This document shows positions 1 to 7,612 of a DNA stretch of 64,000 bases, in pieces. Both the position numbers and the translations under genes were made by a program. The stretch's first letter is position 1; every line of letters starts with the position of its first letter. This DNA is from Streptomyces antnestii (lineage in GTDB: Bacteria > Actinomycetota > Actinomycetes > Streptomycetales > Streptomycetaceae), in assembly GCF_004005495.1 (NCBI RefSeq), contig NZ_RZYA01000003.1, positions 372,001 through 436,000 of the forward strand. Reading direction: 5' to 3'. A model generated the notes under the pieces. It was given only the letters and a program-made list of their open reading frames with translations. It was not told the DNA's origin and ran no database searches.

Positions 1-254
1 CGAACGCGATCGACTTCTCGGACAAGAAGGTGCTCATCACCGATGACGTCGCCGACACCGGGAAGACGCTGAAGCTGGTCCACGACTTCTGCCTCGACAC
101 CGTGGCCGAGGTCCGCTCCGCCGTGATCTACGAGAAGTCGCACTCGCTTGTGAAGTGCGAGTACGTGTGGAAGCGCACCGATGACTGGATCAACTTCCCG
201 TGGAGTGTCGAAGCTCCGGTGGTGAAGCGGTCCGGGCAGGTTCTCGACGCCTGA
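1..254 (+). CDS. Phosphoribosyltransferase, 5' end missing
   Basis: The reading frame is already open at base 3 and ends with TGA at 252-254, so only the C-terminal ~84 residues are present. They carry the PRPP-binding loop of type I phosphoribosyltransferases, VLITDDVADTGKT (two acidic residues followed by T-G-K-T), preceded by a beta strand. The rest of the fold (AVIYEK, W-I-N-F-P-W) resembles xanthine/guanine-type or uncharacterised PRTases more than orotate PRTase. Substrate cannot be decided from the fragment. A strong hairpin lies 42 bases downstream and is shared with the convergent Yip1-family gene. Confidence 0.8.
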   Translation, partial: NAIDFSDKKVLITDDVADTGKTLKLVHDFCLDTVAEVRSAVIYEKSHSLVKCEYVWKRTDDWINFPWSVEAPVVKRSGQVLDA

Positions 255-295
255 GCGGTTCGCAGAGAGAGAAGTAGATAGAGAAGTAGGCAGAG

Positions 296-334
296 AAGTG
301 GGGCCCGGCACACCGTGTGTGCCGGGCCCCACTT
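296..334. terminator. Bidirectional terminator hairpin
   Basis: A perfect 17-bp G/C-rich stem (arms 296-312 and 318-334) with a 5-base loop sits between the convergent phosphoribosyltransferase and Yip1-family genes. It has no long T run, as is usual for Streptomyces terminators. Confidence 0.85.
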
Positions 335-349
335 GCGTTCGCCAGGGAT

Positions 350-1309
350 CTAGAACGTGCCCAGCTTGATGATCGACAGGAGTGCGATCAGCTGGATCGC
401 GGAGGCGGCCAGTGCCTTCGGCCACGGGAGGTCGTGCGACTTGCTGACCATGACTGTGAGCAGGAAGCCCGCGACCGCCCAGGTCGCCCAGCCGATGATC
501 TGTACGAACGGGGCGTCGCCGCCCAGGAACATCGCGAAGAGCAGGCGCGGGGCGTCCGTGATCGCGGTGATCAGCATGGCGAGGCCGACCGTGGGCTGCC
601 AGGCGCCGTCGCCGCCGAGCTGGCGGGCCAGCGTGTGCGTGACCACGCCCAGGACGAAGAAGCTGATCGTGATCGCGACGGCGGTGGTGAGGGTGTACGG
701 GATCGCCGACGAGAACGTGGCATTGATCACGTCCGCGCGCGCAGAGTCGAAGCCGAAGATCGCGAGCAGCCCGTAGAGGAACGTCACGATCAGGGCCGGG
801 GCCCACATCGCGTGGTCCCGCATCTGGAGGTACGTCTGGCCCGGGCGTACGACGACCCCGGACAGGAGGTCCTTCCAGTGCAGCCGAGGCCCGACGGGCG
901 CGGCCGGGGCCGAGCCCGCGCGGTACATGTCGCCCTGGGTGTACTGGTCGTCGCCGATGGAGAACGCCTGGGTGTGGCCCGGGTTGTTCGCCGCGTACGG
1001 GTCGTAGCCGGAGTTCTGGCCGGGGCCCTGCCCCCGACCCTGGCCCTGACCTTGGCCCTGGGGGCCGCGTGGGTCGCCGAAGTACTCCGGCTCGCCCTGG
1101 CCGCCCGGCTGGGGCCACTGCTGCTGCCCGTACGGCTGCTGAGGCTGCCGCGGTTGGCGCTGCCCGCCGTACTGGTGCTGCTGCGGTTGCCCGTTCGGGG
1201 GCGCGGGAGAGTAGCCGTACGGGGCCTGCCCCTGGGGGGCACGCTGTCCGTGCGGTCGCGATTGCGAGGCGCGGTTGTCCCGGCCGCGTCCGATCCTGAA
1301 TCCAGCCAC
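350..1309 (-). CDS. Yip1-family membrane protein with Gln/Pro/Gly-rich N-terminus
   Basis: The first ~150 residues are disordered and rich in Q, P, G and Y (repeats such as GQGQGQG). The C-terminal ~190 residues form about five membrane segments of the Yip1 domain type (starting near LHWKDLLSGVVVRPGQTY). Yip1-domain proteins of actinomycetes are integral membrane proteins of unknown function. I place the start at the GTG giving V-A-G-F-R-I-G-R-G-R-D, because that is the conserved beginning of the family; an ATG at 1388-1390 would add 27 low-complexity residues. The downstream neighbour on the same strand is a secreted FG-GAP protein, with no obvious functional link. Confidence 0.8.
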   Translation of the reverse strand: MAGFRIGRGRDNRASQSRPHGQRAPQGQAPYGYSPAPPNGQPQQHQYGGQRQPRQPQQPYGQQQWPQPGGQGEPEYFGDPRGPQGQGQGQGRGQGPGQNSGYDPYAANNPGHTQAFSIGDDQYTQGDMYRAGSAPAAPVGPRLHWKDLLSGVVVRPGQTYLQMRDHAMWAPALIVTFLYGLLAIFGFDSARADVINATFSSAIPYTLTTAVAITISFFVLGVVTHTLARQLGGDGAWQPTVGLAMLITAITDAPRLLFAMFLGGDAPFVQIIGWATWAVAGFLLTVMVSKSHDLPWPKALAASAIQLIALLSIIKLGTF

Positions 1310-1435
1310 GTAATCGAACGTACCTGGTCCCGGAGAGTGAGGTGCCGGGCCCGGTGGATCGGGCCCGGCTTTGCGGCCGAGCTGTGACATCCCCTAGGGG
1401 GCCGGACAGGGCCTTGTCAGGGGTTTCACGGGTTT

Positions 1436-2929
1436 CTACTCGGCCGTCGGGAACACGGATCCGTACTGGGGCGGGTTGACGGACGACGGCAGGCGCAGGG
1501 TGCGCGGGGAGAACGCGGTGACCGGGGCGTCCTCGGCGCCGCGCAGCTGCCAGACGGCGCCGAGGGAGCCGTTCTCGCCGGGGGAGCCGACCGCGACGTC
1601 GGGCAGGCCGTCACCGTCGTAGTCGTCGGCGGTGAGGGCCGCGCCGAAGAGGTCGCCCGCCTCGGCGGCGCCGGGGACGCCGGGGGTGTCCTGCTGGACG
1701 CCGATGCCGACGGCCTTGCCCTCGGCGTTGACGATGCCGTCCTTGCCGCCGCGCAGGGCCGTGATCGCGCCCGCCTTCGCCTTGCTGCCGATCCCCTCGC
1801 CGGGGGCGCCGACGATCAGGTCGTCGTAGCCGTCGCCGTCGATGTCCGCGACGGTGAGGGCGCCGCCGAACAGGTCACCGGTCTCGGCCGTGCCGGGGAC
1901 GTCGGGGGTGTCCTGGTTGAGCGTCTGCTGGCGGTCCCAGAAGGTGCCCGTGGCGTCGCCGTACTGGATGTGGATGCCGCCGCCCTTGGTGTACTTCTCG
2001 GGGCCGCACGGGTCGTCGATGTTCTCGTCGGCGTTCTCGCGGCAGTTGCCCATCGCGAGGTCGGTGAAGCCGTCGCCGTCGAAGTCGCCGGCGGCGAGGG
2101 CGCTCGCGGTGCCGTTGCTGTTGTTCCAGTAGACGAGGAAGCTCTTCTCGTCCTTGTTCCAGGCCGCGAGCCGGATCTGGGACTGCGTGTACGGCTGGTT
2201 CTGCGTGTAGTAGGTGACGGCCACGTCGGCGATGCCGTCGTGGTTGAAGTCGCCGGCCGCGAGGACGGGGGCCCGGCCGCCCATGTGGTCCCCCATGAAC
2301 ACCGTGGTGGTGGTGCCCGTGTGCAGCAGGACCTTGTCGGTCGCGCCGATCACGATGTCCTGCGCGCCGTCGCCGGTGAAGTCGGCGGCGACGAGGGACT
2401 TTCCGTACGCGGCGGAGGCGGCGGGGCCGTCCGCGACGGTGGTGCCCGCGCCGAACCCGGTGGCCGTGCCGTGGATGACGGCGACCGTGCCCGCCTTCGC
2501 CTTGCTGCCGATCGCCTCGCCGGGGGCGCCGACGACGAGGTCGGTGCGCCCGTCGCCGTCCACGTCGGCGGTGGTGACGCTCGCGCCGAACCGGTCGCCG
2601 GACTCCGGGGTGCCGGGGACGCCGGCGGTGGCCTGGCTGACGCGGGTGCTGCCGCTCGCGCCGAGGCCGTTCTTGCCGCCCCACACGATGTTCACGTAAC
2701 CGGCCTTGGCGACGCCGGACACGGAGGCGTTGGGCATGCCCACGGCGAGGTCGGCGTAGCCGTCGTGGTTGAAGTCCGTGCGGGGGGTGGGGGGTTGGGC
2801 GTCGGCAGCGGTGGCGCTAGCCGCGGTGGCGCTGGCCGCGGTGAGGCCGGTGGCGGCGAGGGCGGTTGCGGTCGCGGCGGCCAGGGCGAGGGTGTGGGTA
2901 CGGGTACGGGTGCGTGTCCGTATGGGCAT
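1436..2929 (-). CDS. Secreted FG-GAP repeat beta-propeller protein (1)
   Basis: A 497-residue protein starting MPIRTRTRTRT with a Sec signal peptide ending near ASATAADAQ. It contains seven calcium-loop repeats of the D-x-[DN]-x-D-G-x-x-D-[LIV] type (DFNHDGYADLAVG, DVDGDGRTDLVVG, DFTGDGAQDIVIG, and four more), which matches a seven-bladed integrin-alpha-like propeller. Such proteins are extracellular and bind Ca2+; their ligand is unknown. The start is supported by AGGA seven bases upstream. It is one of four related genes within 8 kb. Its upstream region shares about 95 bases with that of the fourth copy (7613-9085), including a candidate ECF promoter. It has no enzymatic domain. Confidence 0.88.
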   Translation of the reverse strand: MPIRTRTRTRTHTLALAAATATALAATGLTAASATAASATAADAQPPTPRTDFNHDGYADLAVGMPNASVSGVAKAGYVNIVWGGKNGLGASGSTRVSQATAGVPGTPESGDRFGASVTTADVDGDGRTDLVVGAPGEAIGSKAKAGTVAVIHGTATGFGAGTTVADGPAASAAYGKSLVAADFTGDGAQDIVIGATDKVLLHTGTTTTVFMGDHMGGRAPVLAAGDFNHDGIADVAVTYYTQNQPYTQSQIRLAAWNKDEKSFLVYWNNSNGTASALAAGDFDGDGFTDLAMGNCRENADENIDDPCGPEKYTKGGGIHIQYGDATGTFWDRQQTLNQDTPDVPGTAETGDLFGGALTVADIDGDGYDDLIVGAPGEGIGSKAKAGAITALRGGKDGIVNAEGKAVGIGVQQDTPGVPGAAEAGDLFGAALTADDYDGDGLPDVAVGSPGENGSLGAVWQLRGAEDAPVTAFSPRTLRLPSSVNPPQYGSVFPTAE

Positions 2930-3043
2930 GGGGTTCCTGAGGTCTCTGGGGGCGGGCGTGGCGTCGACAAGGGGCGTGTTCCGCGTTCCGCAGGTGTTTG
3001 CCGGGCGTTGTCCCGGGCGTGGGCCTGCGGTCGGCCTACAGGA

Positions 3044-3070
3044 GACCGCTGGTGGGGGTGGAGGGTTGTA
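3044..3070 (-). promoter_or_regulatory. Candidate ECF-sigma promoter (TACAAC-N18-GTC), copy 1
   Basis: On the minus strand the sequence reads TACAACCCT, then GTCTCC with 18 bases between AAC and GTC, about 115 bases before the start of FG-GAP protein 1. The same arrangement is found at 9203-9229 and 41497-41523, always before a secreted-protein gene. AAC/GTC hexamers are typical of ECF sigma factors; which one is unknown. Confidence 0.45.
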
Positions 3071-3090
3071 CGGGGATGTGCGGGGTGGGG

Positions 3091-3498
3091 TCAGTCGGCC
3101 GCGCCGAGTTCGCACCACACGTATTTGCCGGCCGCGCCCGCACCGGTGTTGACCCGGAACCAGCCCCAGTCGTCGGCGCAGGCGTCGACGAGATGCAGCC
3201 CGTAACCGTCCGGGACGGTGGGCCCTCCGGGCGGGGTCGGATCGGTGTCCCAGGCACCGAGCCGCAGCGCCCGCCCGTTGTGCCGGAGCTTGAGCGCGGC
3301 GGGGCCTTCGGTGTGCCGGATGGCGTTGCCGAGCAACTCCGAGGCGAGGAGTGACGCGTCGTCGATGAGCCCGGGGAGGCGGTGCGTGGTGAGGACGCGG
3401 GTGAGGGTGTGCCGGGCGATGGCCACGGCTCGGGGGTCGTGGGGGACGTAGAGGGTGTATTCCCAGGTGGAGGGGCCGGTGGCGTGGGTGTTCCGCAT
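3091..3498 (-). CDS. RsbW-like ATP-binding (anti-sigma/GHKL) protein
   Basis: A 135-residue single-domain protein of the HATPase_c type common in Streptomyces. Visible motifs are the N-box ELLGNAIRH (E-L-x-x-N-A-x-x-H) and the G-box GYGLHLVDACADDWGW. Proteins of this class bind ATP and often sequester sigma or anti-sigma antagonist partners; the partner here is unknown. The start codon is the ATG of MRNTHATG with GGGAG upstream. It is divergent from the HTH-DUF5753 gene at 3667 across a 168-base gap, an arrangement repeated in mirror image at 35948-37732. Confidence 0.82.
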   Translation of the reverse strand: MRNTHATGPSTWEYTLYVPHDPRAVAIARHTLTRVLTTHRLPGLIDDASLLASELLGNAIRHTEGPAALKLRHNGRALRLGAWDTDPTPPGGPTVPDGYGLHLVDACADDWGWFRVNTGAGAAGKYVWCELGAAD

Positions 3499-3666
3499 GG
3501 GGGCTCCCGGTGGGGGCGGGCGGTGGCTCTGTCGCCTGGTCAGGGCGATGCCTTCCGCGATGTCGCACTGTGTGCGCTGCGTCACTGACGGTAGGGGTAA
3601 ATCTATACCGGGGTCAAGCTCGCCCACTACTATCGTTGTTCTCAACTAGCGTGAAAGCAGGGGCAC

Positions 3667-4512
3667 ATGGCGGCCAGGGCGATCATCACGGCGCGGCAGG
3701 AGCGCCTGGGGAAAGAGCTTCGTAAGCTGCGGGAGCGGGCCGGGCTGTCCCAGCGGGAGGCTGCCCGGGCGGCGGGGATCAACGAGGGGAAGTTCTCCAG
3801 CCTGGAGTCGGGGCGGGTCAGCGCGAGCGCTGAACGGGTGCGGTTCCTGGCCGGCCAGTACGCATGTGAGGATGCCGGGCTCGTCGACGCTCTGGTGGCC
3901 ATGACCGGTGAGCGCGTGCGCGGATGGTGGGAGCCGTATCGCCGCGGGCTTCCGCAGACCTTTCTCGACCTGGCCGAACTGGAGCATCACGCCGCGTACT
4001 TGAGGTCGTTCGAGAACGTGCAGGTCCCCGGCCTGTTGCAGACCGAGGACCAGATCCGCGCGATCTACTCGGTGTCGCGGTTGCCCGAGGAGCAGCTTGA
4101 AGCGCGCGTGCAGTTCCGCCTGCGCCGCCAGGGGGTCCTGAGCAGGGACGAGCCGTTTCGCTGCGAGGTCGTGATCCATGAGGCGGCGCTGCATGTCAGG
4201 GTCGCGGATCGCAAGGTTGCCCGGGGGCAGTTGCTCCACATCGTCGAGCAGTCGGAACGGCCCCAAGTCGTCGTGCGGGTAGTCCCGTTCGACGTGGACG
4301 GGTTCACTCGGATCGGCAACCCGATGCTGCTCGCGGGCGGTCCCGTTCCGCAGCTTGACACCGTCCTGCTGGATACGGCGTACGGCGGTGCGTTTGTGGA
4401 CGCGGAGGCACAGCTCGGGCGGTACCGGAGGGTGCTTGACGACGTGGGGCGCGTGGCCCTGGGACCCGTAGAGTCGAGAGACTTCATTCACCAACTGGCG
4501 CGACGCGTCTGA
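3667..4512 (+). CDS. XRE-type HTH regulator with DUF5753 domain (1)
   Basis: 281 residues. The N-terminus holds a helix-turn-helix (LRKLRERAGLSQREAARAAG... FSSLESGR), followed by the DUF5753 domain (W-W-E-P-Y-R, then VPGLLQTEDQIRA and the pair H-E-A-A-L-H). This family occurs in dozens of copies in Streptomyces and is almost always followed by a small DUF397 protein, as here (11 bases downstream). It is a DNA-binding regulator, probably acting with the DUF397 partner; WhiJ is the best-known relative and links such pairs to developmental control. The partner ATPase gene is divergent. Confidence 0.88.
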   Translation: MAARAIITARQERLGKELRKLRERAGLSQREAARAAGINEGKFSSLESGRVSASAERVRFLAGQYACEDAGLVDALVAMTGERVRGWWEPYRRGLPQTFLDLAELEHHAAYLRSFENVQVPGLLQTEDQIRAIYSVSRLPEEQLEARVQFRLRRQGVLSRDEPFRCEVVIHEAALHVRVADRKVARGQLLHIVEQSERPQVVVRVVPFDVDGFTRIGNPMLLAGGPVPQLDTVLLDTAYGGAFVDAEAQLGRYRRVLDDVGRVALGPVESRDFIHQLARRV

Positions 4513-4523
4513 GAGGTCCTGAC

Positions 4524-4763
4524 ATGGCACCGGCTCTCGTGTGGCAGAAGTCCTCGTTCTCGGGCGACGAAGACGCCCCCAACTGCCTCGAACTCGCCAC
4601 GCACGAAGGCGCCGCCCTCCTCAGGGAGAGCGACGCCCCGGGTGACGTACTCAGAACCCGGCCGCAGGCGCTGGCGGGGCTGATACGTCACGTGTGCGCT
4701 ACCGCTACTGCAGGAAACCCTCGATCGGGACGTCGTTCGCCGGGATCGCGCCCGTCGTCGTGA
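4524..4763 (+). CDS. DUF397 protein (1), 3' end overlapping the convergent gene
   Basis: 79 residues with the usual DUF397 pattern: W-Q-K-S-S-F-S, then N-C-L-E-L, then L-R-E-S-D-A-P and a final helix starting LAGLIRHV. The family normally ends ~60-65 residues in, but this frame runs on for about 15 residues (RSGRRSPGSRPSS) into the 3' end of the convergent FG-GAP gene, overlapping it by 59 bases. The tail is probably a random extension after loss of the original stop. It is the presumed partner of the preceding HTH-DUF5753 protein. Confidence 0.8.
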   Translation: MAPALVWQKSSFSGDEDAPNCLELATHEGAALLRESDAPGDVLRTRPQALAGLIRHVCATATAGNPRSGRRSPGSRPSS

Positions 4764-6057
4764 TGCCGGACGACGAACCGGGCAGGCGCAGGGATCCGGC
4801 CTGGCCCGTGAAGTAAAGGTCGGCCATGCCGTCGTGGTTCGTGTCGCGCAGCCGGACCAGCCAGCCGATGCCGTCGTCGGCCGTGAGGGCGCCGGGTACG
4901 CCGGGGCTGTTGCGGGCGAACCACTGGGACCCGGTCCCGGAGATCCCGCTCGCGCGGCCCTTGAGTACGTGGACGCCGCCCGCGTACGCCTTGCCGTCGA
5001 TCTCCTCGCCGTACGCGCCGACGGCCAGGTCCTGGTAGCCGTCGCCGTTGACGTCGCCCGCGGAGAGGGACGAGCCGAACCAGTCGTCCGCCTCGGGGGT
5101 GCCGGCGACGCCGCTCGTCGCCTGGGTGATGCGGGAGCTGGTGCCGGGGCCTGTGGAGGAGCCGTACCAGAGGGAGACGCGGCCCTTGTAGCCGGAGTAC
5201 ATCGGGGAGCCGATGGCGATGTCGCCGTAGCCGTCCTTGTCGAAGTCGGCGATGATGCCGTCGCCGCCCCCCAGTTGGGACTGGACGCGGAGCGTCTTGC
5301 CCGAGGTCAGGGTGGAGCCGCCCTTGATGAACCAGGCGTCGGAGGCCCGGACACTCGGGGTGACCACGTCGCCGATGATGACGAGGTCCGTCTTGGAGTC
5401 GCCGTTCACCTTGCCCGCGATGAGGGCCGTGGAGTCGAACGCCGACGACGACTTGTCGAGGGTCGTCACGGAACCGGTCGTGCCGGACCGCGTGAAACCG
5501 CCCCGGTAGACATACGTCTTGCCGGCGTTGACGACTGCCAGGTCCTGCTTGCCGTCGCCGTTGAAGTCGCCGGTCGCCAGGTCGCCGCCCATGTAGCCGT
5601 ACGACTGCTTGGGGGCCTTGTTCGCGAGGGCCGTGCCGCCGGACAGGCCGTTCTTGCCGCCCCACAGGATGGTGACCGCGCCCTGGTCCTTGCGGCCGTC
5701 GACGTCCTCGCCGCGGGCGGCGACGGCCAGGTCGCCATAGCCGTCGCCGTCGAGGTCCGCGGCGGCGCGGACCTCGCCGAACATGTCGTCCGCCTCGTCC
5801 GCGCCGTAGACGCCGGGGCTGGACTGGTCGATGTGCTGGGTCACGGTGCCGGGGCCGTTCGCCGTGCCGAAGGTGACGAGGATGCCGCCGCCCAGGTTGG
5901 GGCTCTCGTCGTAGGAGGCGTAGTCGCGGTAGCCGTCGCCGTTGAAATCGTCGCCGTACTTCGCCGCGGCCGCGGAGGCGGGGGCGGACGGCAGGGTGAG
6001 GGGGGTCAGGCCCGCGGCGACGAGTGCGGCCAGAGCAGTGGTGGTGCGTAGACGCAT
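4705..6057 (-). CDS. Secreted FG-GAP repeat beta-propeller protein (2)
   Basis: 450 residues: signal peptide (MRLRTTTALAALVAAGL... ASAAAAK) followed by seven FG-GAP/Ca-loop repeats such as DFNGDGYRDYA, DLDGDGYGDLAVA, DFDKDGYGDIAIG and DVNGDGYQDLAVG. One repeat (KVNGDSKTDLVII) has lost its first Asp. AAGGA lies seven bases before the ATG. Only 24 bases separate it from the upstream FG-GAP gene (6082-7527), so the two are very likely one transcript. Function is extracellular; no catalytic residues are visible. Confidence 0.87.
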   Translation of the reverse strand: MRLRTTTALAALVAAGLTPLTLPSAPASAAAAKYGDDFNGDGYRDYASYDESPNLGGGILVTFGTANGPGTVTQHIDQSSPGVYGADEADDMFGEVRAAADLDGDGYGDLAVAARGEDVDGRKDQGAVTILWGGKNGLSGGTALANKAPKQSYGYMGGDLATGDFNGDGKQDLAVVNAGKTYVYRGGFTRSGTTGSVTTLDKSSSAFDSTALIAGKVNGDSKTDLVIIGDVVTPSVRASDAWFIKGGSTLTSGKTLRVQSQLGGGDGIIADFDKDGYGDIAIGSPMYSGYKGRVSLWYGSSTGPGTSSRITQATSGVAGTPEADDWFGSSLSAGDVNGDGYQDLAVGAYGEEIDGKAYAGGVHVLKGRASGISGTGSQWFARNSPGVPGALTADDGIGWLVRLRDTNHDGMADLYFTGQAGSLRLPGSSSGITTTGAIPANDVPIEGFLQ

Positions 6058-6081
6058 GGATGTCCTTGGAGGGAGAAGGGA

Positions 6082-7527
6082 TCAAGGGGTGACTACGGAG
6101 GCCCAGTTGGTGTCCGTCGTGGTGGGCAGGCCCACCGATCCGGCCATCACGCTGTACGAGCTGCTGAGGCTCACGCCGGTGGACGTGCCCTTGAACACCC
6201 AGATGCCGCCGGTGGAGCGCGTGGCGCCGGGGGCGTACTCGCCGGGTGTGCCGACCACGAGGTCCGCACGGCCGTCCTTGGTGAGGTCGGCGAAGCGCAC
6301 GGTCGTGCCGAAGGCGTCGCCGCGCTCAGCCGTGCCGGGGACGCCCGTCGAGTTCTGCGTGACGGCGAAGGAGCCCGCGCCGGTCGGTCCGTCGGGACCT
6401 CCCGGGACGATCACCACCTCGCCGGCCTGCCGGGCAGACCCGAGTGTCTCGCCGGGCGCGCCGACGGCGATGTCGCCGAAGCCGTCGTGGTTGATGTCGG
6501 CGACGCTCACGTCCGTGCCGAACGTGTCGTTGGACTCGGAGGTGCCGGGTACGCCGGGCGTGGACTGGTTGATGAGGATCGGCTGCGCCGCGGGGTCGAT
6601 GCCCTGCGGGCCTCCCGGCCAGATGGAGATCTCGCCGCCCTGGTGGCCGGTGCCTTCCGCGGGCGTTCCGTCGACGGTCATGTCACCCGGGTCGCCGACG
6701 ACGAGATCGCCGTACCCGTCACCGTTGACGTCTCCCACGGTGGCGTTGCTTCCGTCGGTGGGGAGAGGCTCGGTGTACGAGTTGTACGGCCGGTTCACGT
6801 ACACCGCGCCTTCGGGGTGGTCGCCTACGGGGACCGAGATCTCGACCTCGTCGGAGTAGTTGTCGGAGAGCCGGCCTGTCACGAGTTTCGCGGCAGAAGG
6901 GCCTATGGCGCGCTGGGACTTGCTGTAGGCCTTGCCCGCGCGGGTGATGGGGCCCTGGAGGACCCAGACCGAGCAGCCGCCCGCGATGTGCACCGACGGG
7001 CGCGGGGCCGGTGACGCGGGGACTGTGGCGACGTCGACGCCATACGCGCAGCCGGACGGGTCCGAGCCGTAGGTGACGGGCAGGACGGTGCCGGAACCCA
7101 GCCCCTGCGCGCTGCCCCAGACGACGGTGACGGAGCCCTTGTTGAACGCGCCGTCCGAGTCCTCGTCCGGCGCTCCGACCACCAGGTCCGCGTAGCCGTC
7201 GAGGTCGAGGTCGGCCGAGGCCACCGATGCGCCGAAGTGGTCGGCGGTCTCGGGCGAACCGGGGATGCCGGTGGTCGCCTGGGTGATCAGTTTGCGCTTG
7301 GCGGCGGACGGCCCGGACGCGGTGCCGTAGAGCACGACCACGGCACCGGCCGCTTCGTGCCCGGACACGGTGGCCTGGGGTGCGGCTACCGCGAGGTCGC
7401 GGTAGCCGTCGCCGTTGAAGTCGCCGGAGAGGCCGGACGGTGCGGCGGACGCGGGGACTGTGGTCAGCGGGACGGTGAGCAGGCCCGTGGTCAGGGCCGT
7501 CGCCAGGAGGAGGGTGCGCTTGCGCAT
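6082..7527 (-). CDS. Secreted FG-GAP repeat beta-propeller protein (3)
   Basis: 481 residues with a clear signal peptide (MRKRTLLLATALTTGLLTV... PASAAP). Five canonical calcium-loop repeats are visible (DFNGDGYRDLAVA, DLDLDGYADLVVG, DVNGDGYGDLVVG, DINHDGFGDIAVG, DLTKDGRADLVVG), with degenerate blades between the second and third. GGAGCG precedes the ATG. It is the first gene of a two-gene unit with 4705-6057; the gene upstream (7613-9085) ends in its own terminator, so this pair may need its own promoter in the 85-base gap or depend on readthrough. Confidence 0.87.
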   Translation of the reverse strand: MRKRTLLLATALTTGLLTVPLTTVPASAAPSGLSGDFNGDGYRDLAVAAPQATVSGHEAAGAVVVLYGTASGPSAAKRKLITQATTGIPGSPETADHFGASVASADLDLDGYADLVVGAPDEDSDGAFNKGSVTVVWGSAQGLGSGTVLPVTYGSDPSGCAYGVDVATVPASPAPRPSVHIAGGCSVWVLQGPITRAGKAYSKSQRAIGPSAAKLVTGRLSDNYSDEVEISVPVGDHPEGAVYVNRPYNSYTEPLPTDGSNATVGDVNGDGYGDLVVGDPGDMTVDGTPAEGTGHQGGEISIWPGGPQGIDPAAQPILINQSTPGVPGTSESNDTFGTDVSVADINHDGFGDIAVGAPGETLGSARQAGEVVIVPGGPDGPTGAGSFAVTQNSTGVPGTAERGDAFGTTVRFADLTKDGRADLVVGTPGEYAPGATRSTGGIWVFKGTSTGVSLSSSYSVMAGSVGLPTTTDTNWASVVTP

Positions 7528-7564
7528 GGGTGGTCGCTCCAGGGGTGCGCGGGCGATGGGGAAG

Positions 7565-7593
7565 GGGCCCGCACCACAGAGTGGTGCGGGCCC
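7565..7593 (-). terminator. Terminator hairpin between FG-GAP genes
   Basis: A perfect 13-bp stem (arms 7565-7577 and 7581-7593) with a 3-base loop, just after the stop of FG-GAP protein 4 in the direction of transcription. Confidence 0.8.
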
Positions 7594-7612
7594 GACACGA
7601 CGTGTTGTGGCG